From contig NZ_LGYO01000007.1 of the NCBI RefSeq assembly GCF_001263355.1, positions 1-64,000 on the forward strand: 64,000 nt of DNA. The letters are read 5' to 3'. Below are positions 7,674 to 18,266 of this stretch, piece by piece (positions within the stretch are counted from its first letter, which is position 1; the number at the start of each line of letters is the position of its first letter). The notes under the pieces are model-generated. The model saw only the letters and a program-made list of their open reading frames with translations, was not told where the DNA came from and did no database searches. Source of the stretch: Acetobacterium bakii (GTDB taxonomy: Bacteria > Bacillota > Clostridia > Eubacteriales > Eubacteriaceae). A program made the translations under genes and the position numbers.

Positions 7674-7773
7674 AACAGTTAATGATCCATGGGCTAAAAA
7701 TAGTTCTTTCTGATTATCGGCTTTTCCCTTCGCGTTGCTCAGCGTTCGAGCCGATGGCGTTGTTCAAAAAAAT

Positions 7774-7795
7774 AAAAAACCACAACGGTGTGCGG
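7774..7795 (-). terminator. Terminator of the tRNA operon
   Basis: Minus-strand hairpin CCGCA/TGTGG (one G-U pair) followed by TTTTTT, just after tRNA-Lys. Confidence 0.65.
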
Positions 7796-7810
7796 TTATA
7801 GTTATTAAAA

Positions 7811-7886
7811 TGGTGACCCATGGGCGGCTCGAACGCCCGACACCCTGATTAAAAGTCAGATGCTCTACCAACTGAGCTAATGGGTC
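7811..7886 (-). tRNA. tRNA-Lys (anticodon TTT)
   Basis: A 76-nt cloverleaf with encoded CCA. Acceptor GACCCAT/ATGGGTC, anticodon loop CTTTTAA with anticodon TTT, T-loop GTTCGAGCC. Last in the operon. Confidence 0.97.
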
Positions 7887-7935
7887 AGATAAAATATTAA
7901 ATTGTAATGTGTCTTCATATAATTGCGTAATACTC

Positions 7936-8008
7936 AAGTTTGCCTAACTAAGTGATTCACACCAAATCAAAGATTTGGGTTCTCTACTTATACCAACTGA
8001 GCTAATGG
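7936..8008 (-). pseudogene. Decayed tRNA-Lys copy
   Basis: The 5' 20 nt match tRNA-Lys exactly (acceptor and D arm start) and so does the flanking upstream sequence to 8030. A 4-nt insertion follows in the D arm. An anticodon-like stem CCAAA/TTTGG has loop TCTTTGA with TTT in the centre. The T arm and 3' acceptor strand are gone. Best read as a tandem duplicate of tRNA-Lys that decayed. Confidence 0.55.
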
Positions 8009-8068
8009 GTCAGATAAAATATTAAATTGTGTGATCAATTTTTTGCCTGTCTTTCAAATTAATGAAAA

Positions 8069-8144
8069 TGGCAGGGGTAGCAGGACTCGAACCTACGCAT
8101 GCAAGAATCAAAATCTTGTGCCTTACCAACTTGGCCATACCCCT
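8069..8144 (-). tRNA. tRNA-Gln (anticodon TTG)
   Basis: A 76-nt cloverleaf with encoded CCA, acceptor AGGGGTA/TACCCCT, anticodon loop TTTTGAT with TTG. In a bacterium with GatCAB this tRNA may be charged indirectly through Glu-tRNA-Gln. Confidence 0.96.
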
Positions 8145-8162
8145 AAGACAAACAGAATAAAA

Positions 8163-8239
8163 TGGGGTGGATAATGGGACTCGAACCCACAACATCCGGA
8201 ATCACAATCCGACGCTCTAACCGATTGAACTATACCCAC
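8163..8239 (-). tRNA. tRNA-His (anticodon GTG)
   Basis: Acceptor GTGGGTA/TATCCAC with one G-U pair, discriminator C, encoded CCA, and G at the -1 position (8240), as expected for tRNA-His. The anticodon loop TTGTGAT carries GTG. Confidence 0.96.
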
Positions 8240-8264
8240 CACAATAAAACTACTTTGTTTGAAA

Positions 8265-8341
8265 TGGTGCGCCTGAGAGGATTCGAACCTCTGGCACACG
8301 GCTTAGAAGGCCGTTGCTCTATCCTACTGAGCTACAGGCGC
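8265..8341 (-). tRNA. tRNA-Arg (anticodon TCT)
   Basis: A 77-nt cloverleaf with encoded CCA, acceptor GCGCCTG/CAGGCGC, anticodon loop CTTCTAA with TCT. Confidence 0.97.
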
Positions 8342-8365
8342 TCAATGCATTTGTACAAAAAAAAA

Positions 8366-8439
8366 TGGAGCGGGTGAAGGGAATCGGACCCTCGCGACAA
8401 GCTTGGAAGGCTAGGGCTCTACCACTGAGCTACACCCGC
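8366..8439 (-). tRNA. tRNA-Gly (anticodon TCC)
   Basis: A 74-nt cloverleaf with encoded CCA, acceptor GCGGGTG/CACCCGC, anticodon loop CTTCCAA with TCC. First gene of the tRNA operon. The T-loop reads GTCCGATTC in place of the usual GTTCGAnnC, a small departure. Confidence 0.96.
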
Positions 8440-8464
8440 ATTGCCTCACTTAGAGACAAGTGTT

Positions 8465-8493
8465 AGTATACTTTAAATGACAAATATTGTCAA
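8465..8493 (-). promoter_or_regulatory. Promoter of the tRNA operon
   Basis: On the minus strand TTGACA (8493-8488), 17-nt spacer, TATACT (8470-8465). Transcription would begin about 18 nt before tRNA-Gly. Confidence 0.8.
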
Positions 8494-8591
8494 GAAGTTT
8501 TTTGTTTATTGTCCATTTTATTTTGCTTTATTCTTTGCTTTTTTCGTCTTTCCCGGTTATCTCAATAGAAAACGGGCCTATTAAAAGCCGG

Positions 8592-9377
8592 TTACACTGT
8601 TTTAATCCCAATACCTTTCTTAAATATGTGCGCTGCGATTAAATACGAACTGATGACCAAAACCGTCGTCACCAGGACATGGGTGTAGATATTACCTTCA
8701 CAAACACCGATGTAAGCATATCTGGTAATATTCACCAGCGGATAGATTGGGTTAATGTATTTAATACTGGACAATATCCCGGGCAGTTTTGAAACCTCAA
8801 AAAACACCCCGCCTAAATAAGTTAGTGGCGTAATAACAATTGCCAGTGCAAAATTCATTTTCTCGAAATTATCTAATACGAGCCCGGCGATTAAACCAAC
8901 TGATGCAAAAACAAAGGATGTTGCCGTCAGTCCCAAAACGAAAAATAAAGGATATTCAATTTCATAACCGACAAAGAAAATAGTTGCCGCATAGGTCAGC
9001 ACCCCGACTAATACACCGCGGAACATTCCGCCAAAAATAAATGCCAGAATTTTTTCGGTAACAGATATGGGATAACTATTCAAATCCTGAATCGTATTCT
9101 GAAATTTTTGCGAGATAATTGAAAACGCCGGATTTTGAAATGCGGCAAAAATTGCTCCCATGGTCGCCAGACCAGGCACCAGAAAATGCAAATAGCTTAC
9201 CCCATCAATGCCAACCGACCGCGTTTGCAGCATTCCGCCGAAAATAGCCATATACAGAATATTTGAAATAAGCGGAGCCAGAACCGTCTGGACCGGCACC
9301 TTCATGAATCGGTGAATTTCCCTGTTTAAAAGGGTTAAAAAGCCTGTTCTGTTGTAAAATATAAAGCCTCTCTTCAT
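8592..9377 (-). CDS. ABC-2 type exporter permease
   Basis: A 261-residue ABC-2 family permease with about six membrane segments and the family motif region LTYLGGVFFEVSKLP. The ATP-binding partner is 9 nt upstream. Such pairs export drugs, lipids or polysaccharides; the substrate cannot be read from sequence. Control by the neighbouring ArsR protein suggests a toxic or metal-linked substrate, which is inference. Confidence 0.92.
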   Translation of the reverse strand: MKRGFIFYNRTGFLTLLNREIHRFMKVPVQTVLAPLISNILYMAIFGGMLQTRSVGIDGVSYLHFLVPGLATMGAIFAAFQNPAFSIISQKFQNTIQDLNSYPISVTEKILAFIFGGMFRGVLVGVLTYAATIFFVGYEIEYPLFFVLGLTATSFVFASVGLIAGLVLDNFEKMNFALAIVITPLTYLGGVFFEVSKLPGILSSIKYINPIYPLVNITRYAYIGVCEGNIYTHVLVTTVLVISSYLIAAHIFKKGIGIKTV

Positions 9378-9386
9378 ATGTATCTC

Positions 9387-10292
9387 CTAATGATTAATAA
9401 GATTTAAATAAATATCTTCCAGTTTTGGTTTTTCCACAATAAGATCGGTAAATTCCATGTTTTTTCCTGCCAGCTTTTGAAATACCTTTGAAAAATCTTT
9501 TCTTAACACCTTAAGTTTCAGATTTGTTTTTTCCTCTATTTGCGGTTGGTACTCTTTCAGAAAATCAAAATCATCAAGCTTCAGTTCATTATCAAAATGA
9601 ATTTCAACCACAATTTCCCTGGAAAAAGTTTCCATCAGTTCTTCCTTGGGCTTATCGGCCACAATCTCACCACCATCGATGATAACAATTCGCTTGCACA
9701 ATTTTTCTGCTTCCTCAATATAATGGGTTGTCAGTATGATTGTCGTTCCCGATTCATGCAGTTTAATTAAAAAATCATATAAGGTATGGCGCATTTCGAC
9801 ATCGACGCCGGCAGTGGGCTCATCCAGAATGAGGATTTTTGGTTTATGAACCAGCGCTTTGGCAATTAAAAATCGTCTGCGCATCCCACCTGAAAGGTCT
9901 CTCAGCCGGGCGCTTCTTTTTTCAGTTAAATAGAGCGCTTCCAGTAGTTCATCAATATATTCTTTGTTATCCTTGATCCCAAAATAACCTGATTGCTTTT
10001 TCAGCGCTTCATCAACGGTAAATATAAAATCATAGCCGGTATCCTGGGGCACAATCCCAATGATTTTTTTTGTATCAAGCTCATTGCTATCGATATCGTA
10101 CCCACCGATTTTTACAGTACCCTTGGTCTTTTTTACATTGCCCGCCATGATATTGATTAAGGTGCTTTTTCCGGCACCATTTTGTCCCAGCAAGGCTGTA
10201 AATTCGCCTTCCATAATATCTAAATTTATATTTTTTAAAGCCTCTTTATTTCCTTGCTTATAGGTCTTTGATACGTTGCTAATACTCAGCAT
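9387..10292 (-). CDS. ABC-2 exporter ATP-binding protein
   Basis: A 301-residue ATPase: Walker A GQNGAGKST, signature LSGGMRRRFLIAKAL, Walker B ILILDEPTAGVD, switch TTHYIEEAE, and a C-terminal extension of about 80 residues common in drug exporters of this type. Start ATG 10292 has AAAGGAGA upstream. An operator-like palindrome at 10325-10342 in its leader matches the one at the arsR promoter. Confidence 0.94.
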   Translation of the reverse strand: MLSISNVSKTYKQGNKEALKNINLDIMEGEFTALLGQNGAGKSTLINIMAGNVKKTKGTVKIGGYDIDSNELDTKKIIGIVPQDTGYDFIFTVDEALKKQSGYFGIKDNKEYIDELLEALYLTEKRSARLRDLSGGMRRRFLIAKALVHKPKILILDEPTAGVDVEMRHTLYDFLIKLHESGTTIILTTHYIEEAEKLCKRIVIIDGGEIVADKPKEELMETFSREIVVEIHFDNELKLDDFDFLKEYQPQIEEKTNLKLKVLRKDFSKVFQKLAGKNMEFTDLIVEKPKLEDIYLNLINH

Positions 10293-10324
10293 ACGTTGTC
10301 TCCTTTTCCAATATTTGTTTTATT

Positions 10325-10342
10325 GTTCCATAATAATCGAAC
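10325..10342 (-). promoter_or_regulatory. ArsR operator before the ABC exporter
   Basis: GTTCGATTATTATGGAAC, an imperfect palindrome that matches 16 of 18 bases of the site at 10676-10693. It includes a possible -10 (TATTAT). It sits between arsR and the exporter genes. Confidence 0.6.
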
Positions 10343-10362
10343 TTTAACGCCAAACTTCCGGA

Positions 10363-10674
10363 CTACTCCAAAAATTCCCTGATCGCCTTCACGGCGTCCA
10401 TATTAACCTTACATACTGAGCTTTGCCCAATACGAGTACATGTAATTAAACCTGCATTTTCAAGTTCTTTGAAATGATGCGAGATTGTCGACCGGGATAG
10501 ATCCATACAGTCACATGCTTTAGTAAAACATTTCTCCACGCCTTCCTCTGAGCAGAAGCAATCTGCTGTTGCATCCGAGGTCGTCTGGTTCCAATTATAG
10601 AGCATGATAAAAATATTCAATCTCTGTTCACTTGAAAGGGCCTTGAAAATTTTTACTAATTCAATTTTTTTCAT
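10363..10674 (-). CDS. ArsR/SmtB-family repressor with a five-Cys cluster
   Basis: Winged-helix regulator of 103 residues from ATG 10674; the frame is open to an ATG at 10713 (116 residues). The recognition helix is in DLSRSTISHHFKEL. Just before it lies DCFCSEEGVEKCFTKACDC, with five Cys over 18 residues, longer than the usual ELCVCDL site of ArsR/CadC. A metal or thiol-reactive ligand is likely. The 10674 start is preferred because the arsR promoter and operator (10676-10709) lie inside the longer version; the transcript would then be nearly leaderless. It is co-directional with the exporter it probably represses. Confidence 0.9.
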   Translation of the reverse strand: MKKIELVKIFKALSSEQRLNIFIMLYNWNQTTSDATADCFCSEEGVEKCFTKACDCMDLSRSTISHHFKELENAGLITCTRIGQSSVCKVNMDAVKAIREFLE

Positions 10675-10675
10675 A

Positions 10676-10709
10676 GTTTCATGATAATCGAACAATCCTG
10701 TTTTGTCAA
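10676..10709 (-). promoter_or_regulatory. arsR promoter with overlapping operator
   Basis: On the minus strand TTGACA (10709-10704), 17-nt spacer, TATCAT (10686-10681). The palindrome GTTCGATTATCATGAAAC (10693-10676) covers the -10 and the expected start point, a classic repressor position. It matches the site at 10325-10342. Confidence 0.7.
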
Positions 10710-10745
10710 TCATAATCCTTAACTAATTACTTATCCAGATTTATA

Positions 10746-11240
10746 TCATGACCGGATATCGTCCCAGAGAGGAAAAATTTTTGCGTCGATATCCCCATTT
10801 TCAATGAAAATTATTCCATAACTCTCTGGATCTCCCATTCGGGGTGCTCCGATGGATCCGGGATTCATGATCAACGTTTGGCCATCATCCTGGAGAAAGG
10901 CCTTATGAGAATGTCCGAAAAGAATCACATCGGCGTTTTTTTCGAGACCGGCATGATAAATATTGTTAAGATCATTTTTAACCCCATATTGATGCCCATG
11001 ACAGGCAAAAAAGTTAAATCCACCAATGGTCGTGATGATAATCGAACTCCCATCTTCGGCATGCTGATCCATATTTCCTTTAACGATATGAACGGCCGCA
11101 CTAGTCAGGGTTCGCAGGTGCAATCCATCTTCAACGTAATCGCCAAGATGAAAGATCACATCCACCGCTCCCATTTGAGCCACCGCTTTTTCCAGAGCCT
11201 GCAAATTTCCATGGCTGTCACTAACCACTCCAATTTTCAT
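10746..11240 (-). CDS. YfcE/MJ0936-family metallophosphodiesterase
   Basis: A 164-residue calcineurin-like phosphoesterase. Metal-binding motifs in order: DSHGN, GDYVEDG, GNMD, CHGHQYG and GHSHKA. Proteins of this family hydrolyse phosphodiesters with manganese; the physiological substrate is not clear. It stands alone, between the arsR unit and the rph-rdgB pair. Confidence 0.92.
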   Translation of the reverse strand: MKIGVVSDSHGNLQALEKAVAQMGAVDVIFHLGDYVEDGLHLRTLTSAAVHIVKGNMDQHAEDGSSIIITTIGGFNFFACHGHQYGVKNDLNNIYHAGLEKNADVILFGHSHKAFLQDDGQTLIMNPGSIGAPRMGDPESYGIIFIENGDIDAKIFPLWDDIRS

Positions 11241-11302
11241 GATTCTCTCCTTATTCTTTATTCTTATCGGTAATTGCTAACGTTTGGCGTTCCTTACTGT
11301 CC

Positions 11303-11385
11303 GTTTATATGAAACAATTTTTCCACTCTACATCGGACACTCTACGAGATGTCCGCCTCGACGTTACAAAATTGTTTATATAAAC
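11303..11385. repeat. Large nested inverted repeat
   Basis: Arms at 11303-11321 (GTTTATATGAAACAATTTT) and 11367-11385 pair almost fully, differing by a one-base insertion. In the centre, GGACA-CTC-TAC-GAG-A-TGTCC (11335-11354) makes a second hairpin. A palindromic mobile remnant or a terminator structure for the flanking genes are both possible; the rdgB stop is about 50 nt away. Confidence 0.6.
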
Positions 11386-11434
11386 CAACACCAAGGTATA
11401 AAGGTCTTATTTTTTTTTAATTTTTTGCGAATAT

Positions 11435-12034
11435 CTATTTATTATTTAAAAGCAAAGGTTTTGCCTTTGCAATGGCTGCGGCGCGGTGGCTGAGCCGGTT
11501 TTTTTCATTGTCGGACATTTGGGCGTAGGCGCGTCCGGTATCCTGGTGAATGAAAATCGGATCGTAGCCAAAACCGCCTGTGCCGGTATAATCAAAGGCG
11601 ATGGTGCCCCGGACTTCACCCCGAAAGGTGAGCTCCCGGCCATCAGGAAAAAGAATGGCGATCACACAAATAAACGCGGCGCCCCGTTTTTCCGCGGGTA
11701 CATCTTTCATGACCGCCAACAGCTTCTTATTGTTGGCGGCGTAGTCAACGTCTTCGCCGGCATAACGGGCTGAATAAATTCCCGGTGCTCCGTTTAGATA
11801 ATCCACTGATAATCCGGAGTCATCACCCATCAGAATAATGTCTTTTCCCAGAACATAAGGCTTAAGAGCCCGGACCTTAATCAGGGCATTTTCCTCATAG
11901 GTCAAACCATCCTCAATAATATCGATGGCGATTCCATAATCTTTCATGGTCACAACCTCAAAGACGTTATCCAGCAAGTTTTTGATTTCCCGGGCCTTAT
12001 TTTGGTTCCCTGTTGCCAGTAAAATTGTTTTCAT
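11435..12034 (-). CDS. rdgB: XTP/dITP pyrophosphatase
   Basis: HAM1/RdgB family, 199 residues from ATG 12034, which has AGGAGG 8 nt upstream. Motifs: TGNQNKAREI (triphosphate site), EENALIKARA-like segment, GDDSGLSVD and GIYSARYAG, and C-terminal SHRAAA. It removes deaminated purine nucleotides such as dITP and XTP. It follows rph by about 12 nt; rph-rdgB is a common pair. Confidence 0.96.
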   Translation of the reverse strand: MKTILLATGNQNKAREIKNLLDNVFEVVTMKDYGIAIDIIEDGLTYEENALIKVRALKPYVLGKDIILMGDDSGLSVDYLNGAPGIYSARYAGEDVDYAANNKKLLAVMKDVPAEKRGAAFICVIAILFPDGRELTFRGEVRGTIAFDYTGTGGFGYDPIFIHQDTGRAYAQMSDNEKNRLSHRAAAIAKAKPLLLNNK

Positions 12035-12046
12035 CAAAACAACCTC

Positions 12047-12796
12047 CTATATTGACAGTTTTTCTTTTTGAAAAGCAATGAGTTCTTTGATGCCCGCTTC
12101 GCCAAGGATTAAGAGCTTTTGGAGTTCTTCTTTTTTAAATGGCCGTTCTTCGCCTGTGCCTTGAATTTCAATGATTTCACCATCTTCAGTCATGACCATA
12201 TTCATATCGACCTCGGCACTGGAATCTTCTTCATAACACAGATCCATGATGATTTCACCCTGATGAATACCAACGCTGGTGGCTGCCACAAAATTGGTAA
12301 TGGGCATTTCTTTGATCACACCCTTCTCAAGCAATCCTGACAGCGCATCGTGGAGTGCTATAAAGGCGCCGGTAATCGCCGCAGTCCGGGTGCCGCCATC
12401 GGCCTGAATGACGTCGCAGTCAATCCAGAGGGTGCGTTCCCCGAGTTTTTTAAGATCCATAACCGACCGCAGGCTGCGGCCGATTAAGCGCTGTATTTCC
12501 ATGGTGCGTCCATCAATTTTGCCGCGGTTTCGGTCCCGGCTTTTTCGGGTATTGGTGGATCCTGGCAGCATTTCATACTCCGCGGTAATCCAACCCTGTT
12601 TTTGTCCCTTTAAAAAGTGGGGCACCTTTTCTTCAACCATGGCGGTACAGATAACCTTGGTGTTGCCCATTTCAATGAGGACTGAGCCCTCGGCGTTTCT
12701 GATAAAATTTCGGGTAATCGTAATTGGGCGAAGCTCATCTTTTTTTCGGCCATCAATGCGTTCATATTCAACCGCTGTTTCGGGTAATTTTTGCAT
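12047..12796 (-). CDS. rph: Ribonuclease PH
   Basis: A phosphorolytic 3' exoribonuclease for tRNA ends, 249 residues. Start ATG 12796 ([17 protein letters not shown]) is preferred over 12844, because AAAAGGAAA precedes it. Motifs: DGRxxDELRPI, [47 protein letters not shown]. First of rph-rdgB; the gatB terminator lies just upstream. Confidence 0.96.
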   Translation of the reverse strand: MQKLPETAVEYERIDGRKKDELRPITITRNFIRNAEGSVLIEMGNTKVICTAMVEEKVPHFLKGQKQGWITAEYEMLPGSTNTRKSRDRNRGKIDGRTMEIQRLIGRSLRSVMDLKKLGERTLWIDCDVIQADGGTRTAAITGAFIALHDALSGLLEKGVIKEMPITNFVAATSVGIHQGEIIMDLCYEEDSSAEVDMNMVMTEDGEIIEIQGTGEERPFKKEELQKLLILGEAGIKELIAFQKEKLSI

Positions 12797-12826
12797 AAAG
12801 TGTTTTCCTTTTCTTGATTCGATTAT

Positions 12827-12862
12827 AAAAAGTGTTGCAACCATGCGTGCAGTTGCAACACT
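12827..12862 (-). terminator. Terminator after gatB
   Basis: Perfect 11-bp stem AGTGTTGCAAC/GTTGCAACACT with 10-nt loop, followed on the minus strand by TTTTTAT. It separates gatB from rph. The T run also gives a TATAAT (12827-12822) that might serve rph, but no -35 is seen. Confidence 0.85.
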
Positions 12863-12893
12863 CTGATTAAGTGTCTGATGGTTCTGTCTGGAA

Positions 12894-14330
12894 TTATCCT
12901 AAATGTTTTGCTACCACAGCACGGATAATTTCGTTAGCAACCTGTGGATTTGCCTGGCCTTTGGTAGCTTTCATGACCTGTCCGGTAAGGAAGCCATAGG
13001 CCTTATCGCTTCCGGCGCCAATGTCTTCAACGGATTTCGGATTGGCCGCCACAATTTTTTCAATGATGGCTTCCAATTCGGTGGTATCACTCATTTGAGC
13101 AAGACCCTTATCTTTGACAATATCACCGGGGTTTTTGCCGGTACTAAACATTTCTTTTAATACTTCTTTCCCGCTGGTTCCACTGATGGTGTCATCTTTA
13201 ACCAATTTCAACAGTTCTGTCAGCATCAGCGGGGTGATGGAAATATTTTCCATGCATAATTCTTTTTCTTTCAGCAACGGCGGAATTTCAACCATTAACC
13301 AGTTGGAAATTTGCTTGGGCTCGTTATAGAGTCCCACCGCCTCTTCAAAGAAATTTGCCAGAATACCGGTGGCGGTCAATACTCCGGCATCGTATTCCGG
13401 AAGCTTGTATTCGTCCATGTAACGTTGCTTTTTGGCTTCCGGGAGTTCCGGCAAAGCAGCCTTTATTTTCGCAATATAATCCGCTTCAATCACAATCGGC
13501 ACCAGGTCAGGTTCTGGAAAATAGCGGTAATCATGGGCTTCTTCTTTACTTCGAAGCGATGAAGAGGTGCCCTTGGTATCATCCCATTTTCGGGTTTCCT
13601 GGGTAATGACATGGCCTTTTTTAAGCTCGATGATTTGTCGCTTACTTTCGTAATGAACCGCCCGGATTAAGGCCCGAAAGGAGTTCAGGTTTTTCATTTC
13701 CGTACGTGTGCCTAAAACTGTGGCACCTTTTTCCCGCATTGAAAGGTTCACATCAAAGCGCATTGAACCTTCCTGCATTTTACAATCTGAAACGCCGGTA
13801 TATTCTAAAATATTGCGGACCTTTTCCCCGAATGCCCGGGCTTCTTCAGCGCTGCTCATGTCAGGTTCCGAAACGATTTCGATCAGTGGTACCCCACAGC
13901 GATTCACATCAACCAGAGTCCCATCAACGGATTCATGGAGCAGTTTTCCGGCATCCTCTTCGATATGGATCCGGGTAATGCCGACATCTTTTTTAATGCC
14001 ATCCACTTCAATTTCGATGACCCCGCCGTTACAAATCGGAAGGTCAAACTGGGAGGTTTGATAGGCCTTTGGTAAATCCGGATAAAAATAGTTTTTTCGA
14101 TCCATCTTGCTGTAGTGGGCAATTTCACAACCCAGGGCTAATCCGGCCCGGGTGGCATATTCCACCACTTTTTCATTTAACACCGGGAGTACTCCCGGCA
14201 TGCCCAGACAAACAGGACAGGTATGAGTGTTTTCTTCGGCCCCAAACTCGGTCGGGCAGGAGCAGAATATTTTGGATTTCGTTCCCAGTTCAACATGGAT
14301 TTCCATGCCAATGACAATTTCATATTCCAT
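12894..14330 (-). CDS. gatB: Asp/Glu-tRNA amidotransferase subunit B
   Basis: GatB of 478 residues: [16 protein letters not shown], zinc-site Cys near CSCPTEFG and [35 protein letters not shown], and a C-terminal YqeY-like tail that contacts tRNA. It phosphorylates and amidates misacylated Glu-tRNA-Gln or Asp-tRNA-Asn together with GatA and GatC. It is 3 nt downstream of gatA. Confidence 0.97.
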   Translation of the reverse strand: MEYEIVIGMEIHVELGTKSKIFCSCPTEFGAEENTHTCPVCLGMPGVLPVLNEKVVEYATRAGLALGCEIAHYSKMDRKNYFYPDLPKAYQTSQFDLPICNGGVIEIEVDGIKKDVGITRIHIEEDAGKLLHESVDGTLVDVNRCGVPLIEIVSEPDMSSAEEARAFGEKVRNILEYTGVSDCKMQEGSMRFDVNLSMREKGATVLGTRTEMKNLNSFRALIRAVHYESKRQIIELKKGHVITQETRKWDDTKGTSSSLRSKEEAHDYRYFPEPDLVPIVIEADYIAKIKAALPELPEAKKQRYMDEYKLPEYDAGVLTATGILANFFEEAVGLYNEPKQISNWLMVEIPPLLKEKELCMENISITPLMLTELLKLVKDDTISGTSGKEVLKEMFSTGKNPGDIVKDKGLAQMSDTTELEAIIEKIVAANPKSVEDIGAGSDKAYGFLTGQVMKATKGQANPQVANEIIRAVVAKHLG

Positions 14331-14333
14331 GGT

Positions 14334-15806
14334 TTAAACCTCCTTTCCCAGTGGTGCTTTTAAATTTTTAATGTTCGTTTCATTTTCAAAGGCCCAGGCG
14401 GCTTTTAAAAGCGCTTTTTCGCTTAAGGCCGGACCCAATAGCTGCATCCCAATGGGCATGCCAGCTTGATCCAAACCGCAGGGAATGGAAATTCCGGGGA
14501 TTCCGGCAATGTTCACCGGAACAGTGTAAATATCCGTGAGGTACATTTCTAAGGGGTTGTTGGTTTTTTCACCAATCCCGAAGGCAGTGGTTGGCGATGT
14601 GGGTGTCAGCAGCACATCACAGCTCTTAAATACCTGGTCAAAATCTTCTTTGATCAGGGTTCGCACCTGCATGGCTTTTTTATAATAGGCGTCATAGTAA
14701 CCAGAACTCAGGGCATGGGTGCCCAGCATGATCCGCCGTTTGACCTCTTCGCCAAAACCCTGGCTCCGGGTTTTGCGGTAAAGATCCACCAAACCGTCAT
14801 ACTCCTCGGCCCGAAAACCGTAGCGAATGCCATCGTAACGAGCCAGGTTGGAGCTGGCTTCGGCAGATGAAATCAGGTAATAGGCCGAAAGAGCATAATC
14901 CAGATATTGGAAGGATACATCCACAATTTCCGCCCCCAGTATTTTATAAACCGCAATGGCATCTTCGAGGCTTTTGCGAACCTCGGGCTGGAGACCTTCA
15001 CCAAAGAAAGCCTGGGCTACGCCAATACGCAGGCCTTTAACGCCCTGTTTGAGGTTTTTGGTATAATCTTTTTTCTCAAGCTTTAACGAGGTTGAGTCTT
15101 TTTCGTCATGTCCCACAATGGCATTTAACACCAGGGCGCAATCTTCCACGTCCTTGGTGAATGGTCCGATTTGATCCAGCGAGGATGCAAAGGCTACTAA
15201 ACCGTAACGGGATACCAAGCCATAGGTTGGCTTCATACCAACCACACCGCAAAAGGATGCCGGTTGACGAATGGAGCCGCCGGTGTCGGAGCCAAGGCTG
15301 TAATAGGCAGTATCCGATGCCACGGCAACCGCTGAACCGCCGCTGGAACCGCCGGGAACCTTGTTTAAGTCCCAGGGGTTTTTGGTTACTTTATAGGCCG
15401 AGTTTTCCGTAGAGGAGCCCATGGCAAACTCGTCCATATTGGTTTTTCCCAACAGAATCCCGCCTTCTTCAATGAGAAGATTATAAACATGGGCATTGTA
15501 TGGAGGAACAAAATTATAAAGCATTTTTGAGGCACAGGTGGTTAAAATTCCCTTGGTACACAGATTATCTTTCAAGCCATAGGGAATCCCTTCCAGGGGG
15601 CTTATTTTCTTGCGCGCTTTGAGCTTATCATCCACAATCTTGGCCATAGCCAGAGCCTGTTCGGGTTGTACCCTTAAATACGCATCGGTTGATCCTTCAA
15701 CAGCATCGATCCGATTAATCACCGACTGGGTTACTTCGGTGACGGTAACCTCTTTTTTCTTAAGGAGCTCATTGATTTCATGTATTGTTTTTTGACTTAA
15801 TTCCAT
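14334..15806 (-). CDS. gatA: Asp/Glu-tRNA amidotransferase subunit A
   Basis: Amidase-signature enzyme of 490 residues. The Ser-cisSer-Lys triad is visible: Lys79 in YGLKDN, the Ser pair in PGGSSGGSA and [12 protein letters not shown]. It releases ammonia from glutamine for GatB. Middle gene of gatCAB. Confidence 0.97.
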   Translation of the reverse strand: MELSQKTIHEINELLKKKEVTVTEVTQSVINRIDAVEGSTDAYLRVQPEQALAMAKIVDDKLKARKKISPLEGIPYGLKDNLCTKGILTTCASKMLYNFVPPYNAHVYNLLIEEGGILLGKTNMDEFAMGSSTENSAYKVTKNPWDLNKVPGGSSGGSAVAVASDTAYYSLGSDTGGSIRQPASFCGVVGMKPTYGLVSRYGLVAFASSLDQIGPFTKDVEDCALVLNAIVGHDEKDSTSLKLEKKDYTKNLKQGVKGLRIGVAQAFFGEGLQPEVRKSLEDAIAVYKILGAEIVDVSFQYLDYALSAYYLISSAEASSNLARYDGIRYGFRAEEYDGLVDLYRKTRSQGFGEEVKRRIMLGTHALSSGYYDAYYKKAMQVRTLIKEDFDQVFKSCDVLLTPTSPTTAFGIGEKTNNPLEMYLTDIYTVPVNIAGIPGISIPCGLDQAGMPIGMQLLGPALSEKALLKAAWAFENETNIKNLKAPLGKEV

Positions 15807-15815
15807 TTTGGCCTC

Positions 15816-16103
15816 CTATTCCATAACCCGGGGAACTTTAAAGCACCCGGCTTCGCTTTCCGGTGCATTGGCCAGTGCCTCTTCATTGGTTAGACATGGT
15901 TTAACCACGTCCTCCCTAAAAACATTTTTCATCGCCAATACATGTTCGGTGGCCTTTACCTGGGAGGTATCAAGCTCGCTGAGGGTCTGGGCATAATCAA
16001 GTACCGCACCCAATTGGTCAGCCAGGGCGGTTACTTCATCATCCGAAAATTCTAAACGGGCAAGATTTGCCACATAGGTCACATCTTCTCGTGTTAAACT
16101 CAT
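15816..16103 (-). CDS. gatC: Asp/Glu-tRNA amidotransferase subunit C
   Basis: A 95-residue GatC with the usual VTYVANLARLEFSDDE start and FREDVV segment; it holds the GatA-GatB complex together. It lies 9 nt before gatA. The 141-nt gap upstream to ligA holds an imperfect stem (about 16149-16190) but no T run. Confidence 0.95.
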   Translation of the reverse strand: MSLTREDVTYVANLARLEFSDDEVTALADQLGAVLDYAQTLSELDTSQVKATEHVLAMKNVFREDVVKPCLTNEEALANAPESEAGCFKVPRVME

Positions 16104-16244
16104 ATCAATTTCCCTTCTTAACGGTATTCTTTTCTAAATGCAGGTGCTTATTGACTGACTATTATTAATCCGTTGTCAGTGCAATAGTTTGTCAACAATC
16201 CCAGCCGGAATTTTTGTTAATTTAATTCTAAAAATCATCCTTTA

Positions 16245-18254
<2,010 letters not shown>

Positions 18255-18266
18255 TTAAAACGCTTT

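Larger units (their letters stand above)
7414..7810. other. Non-coding stretch with duplicated tRNA-operon terminator DNA
   Basis: No gene is seen. It holds two copies of a roughly 57-nt block (7535-7590 and 7757-7814), each with the tRNA-operon terminator, and between them about 165 nt rich in inverted repeats. Confidence 0.6.

Noticed and set aside
7811-8030. Integration (att) site at tRNA-Lys because of the 40-nt direct repeat
   Set aside because: Only about 80 nt lies between the repeats, with no integrase; the repeat covers the 5' end of the tRNA, not the 3' end usually used. Tandem duplication explains it better.
8162-8377. 71-codon frame on the plus strand across tRNA genes
   Set aside because: It reads through the antisense of tRNA-His, tRNA-Arg and part of tRNA-Gly. 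Such frames over tRNA genes are a known annotation artefact.
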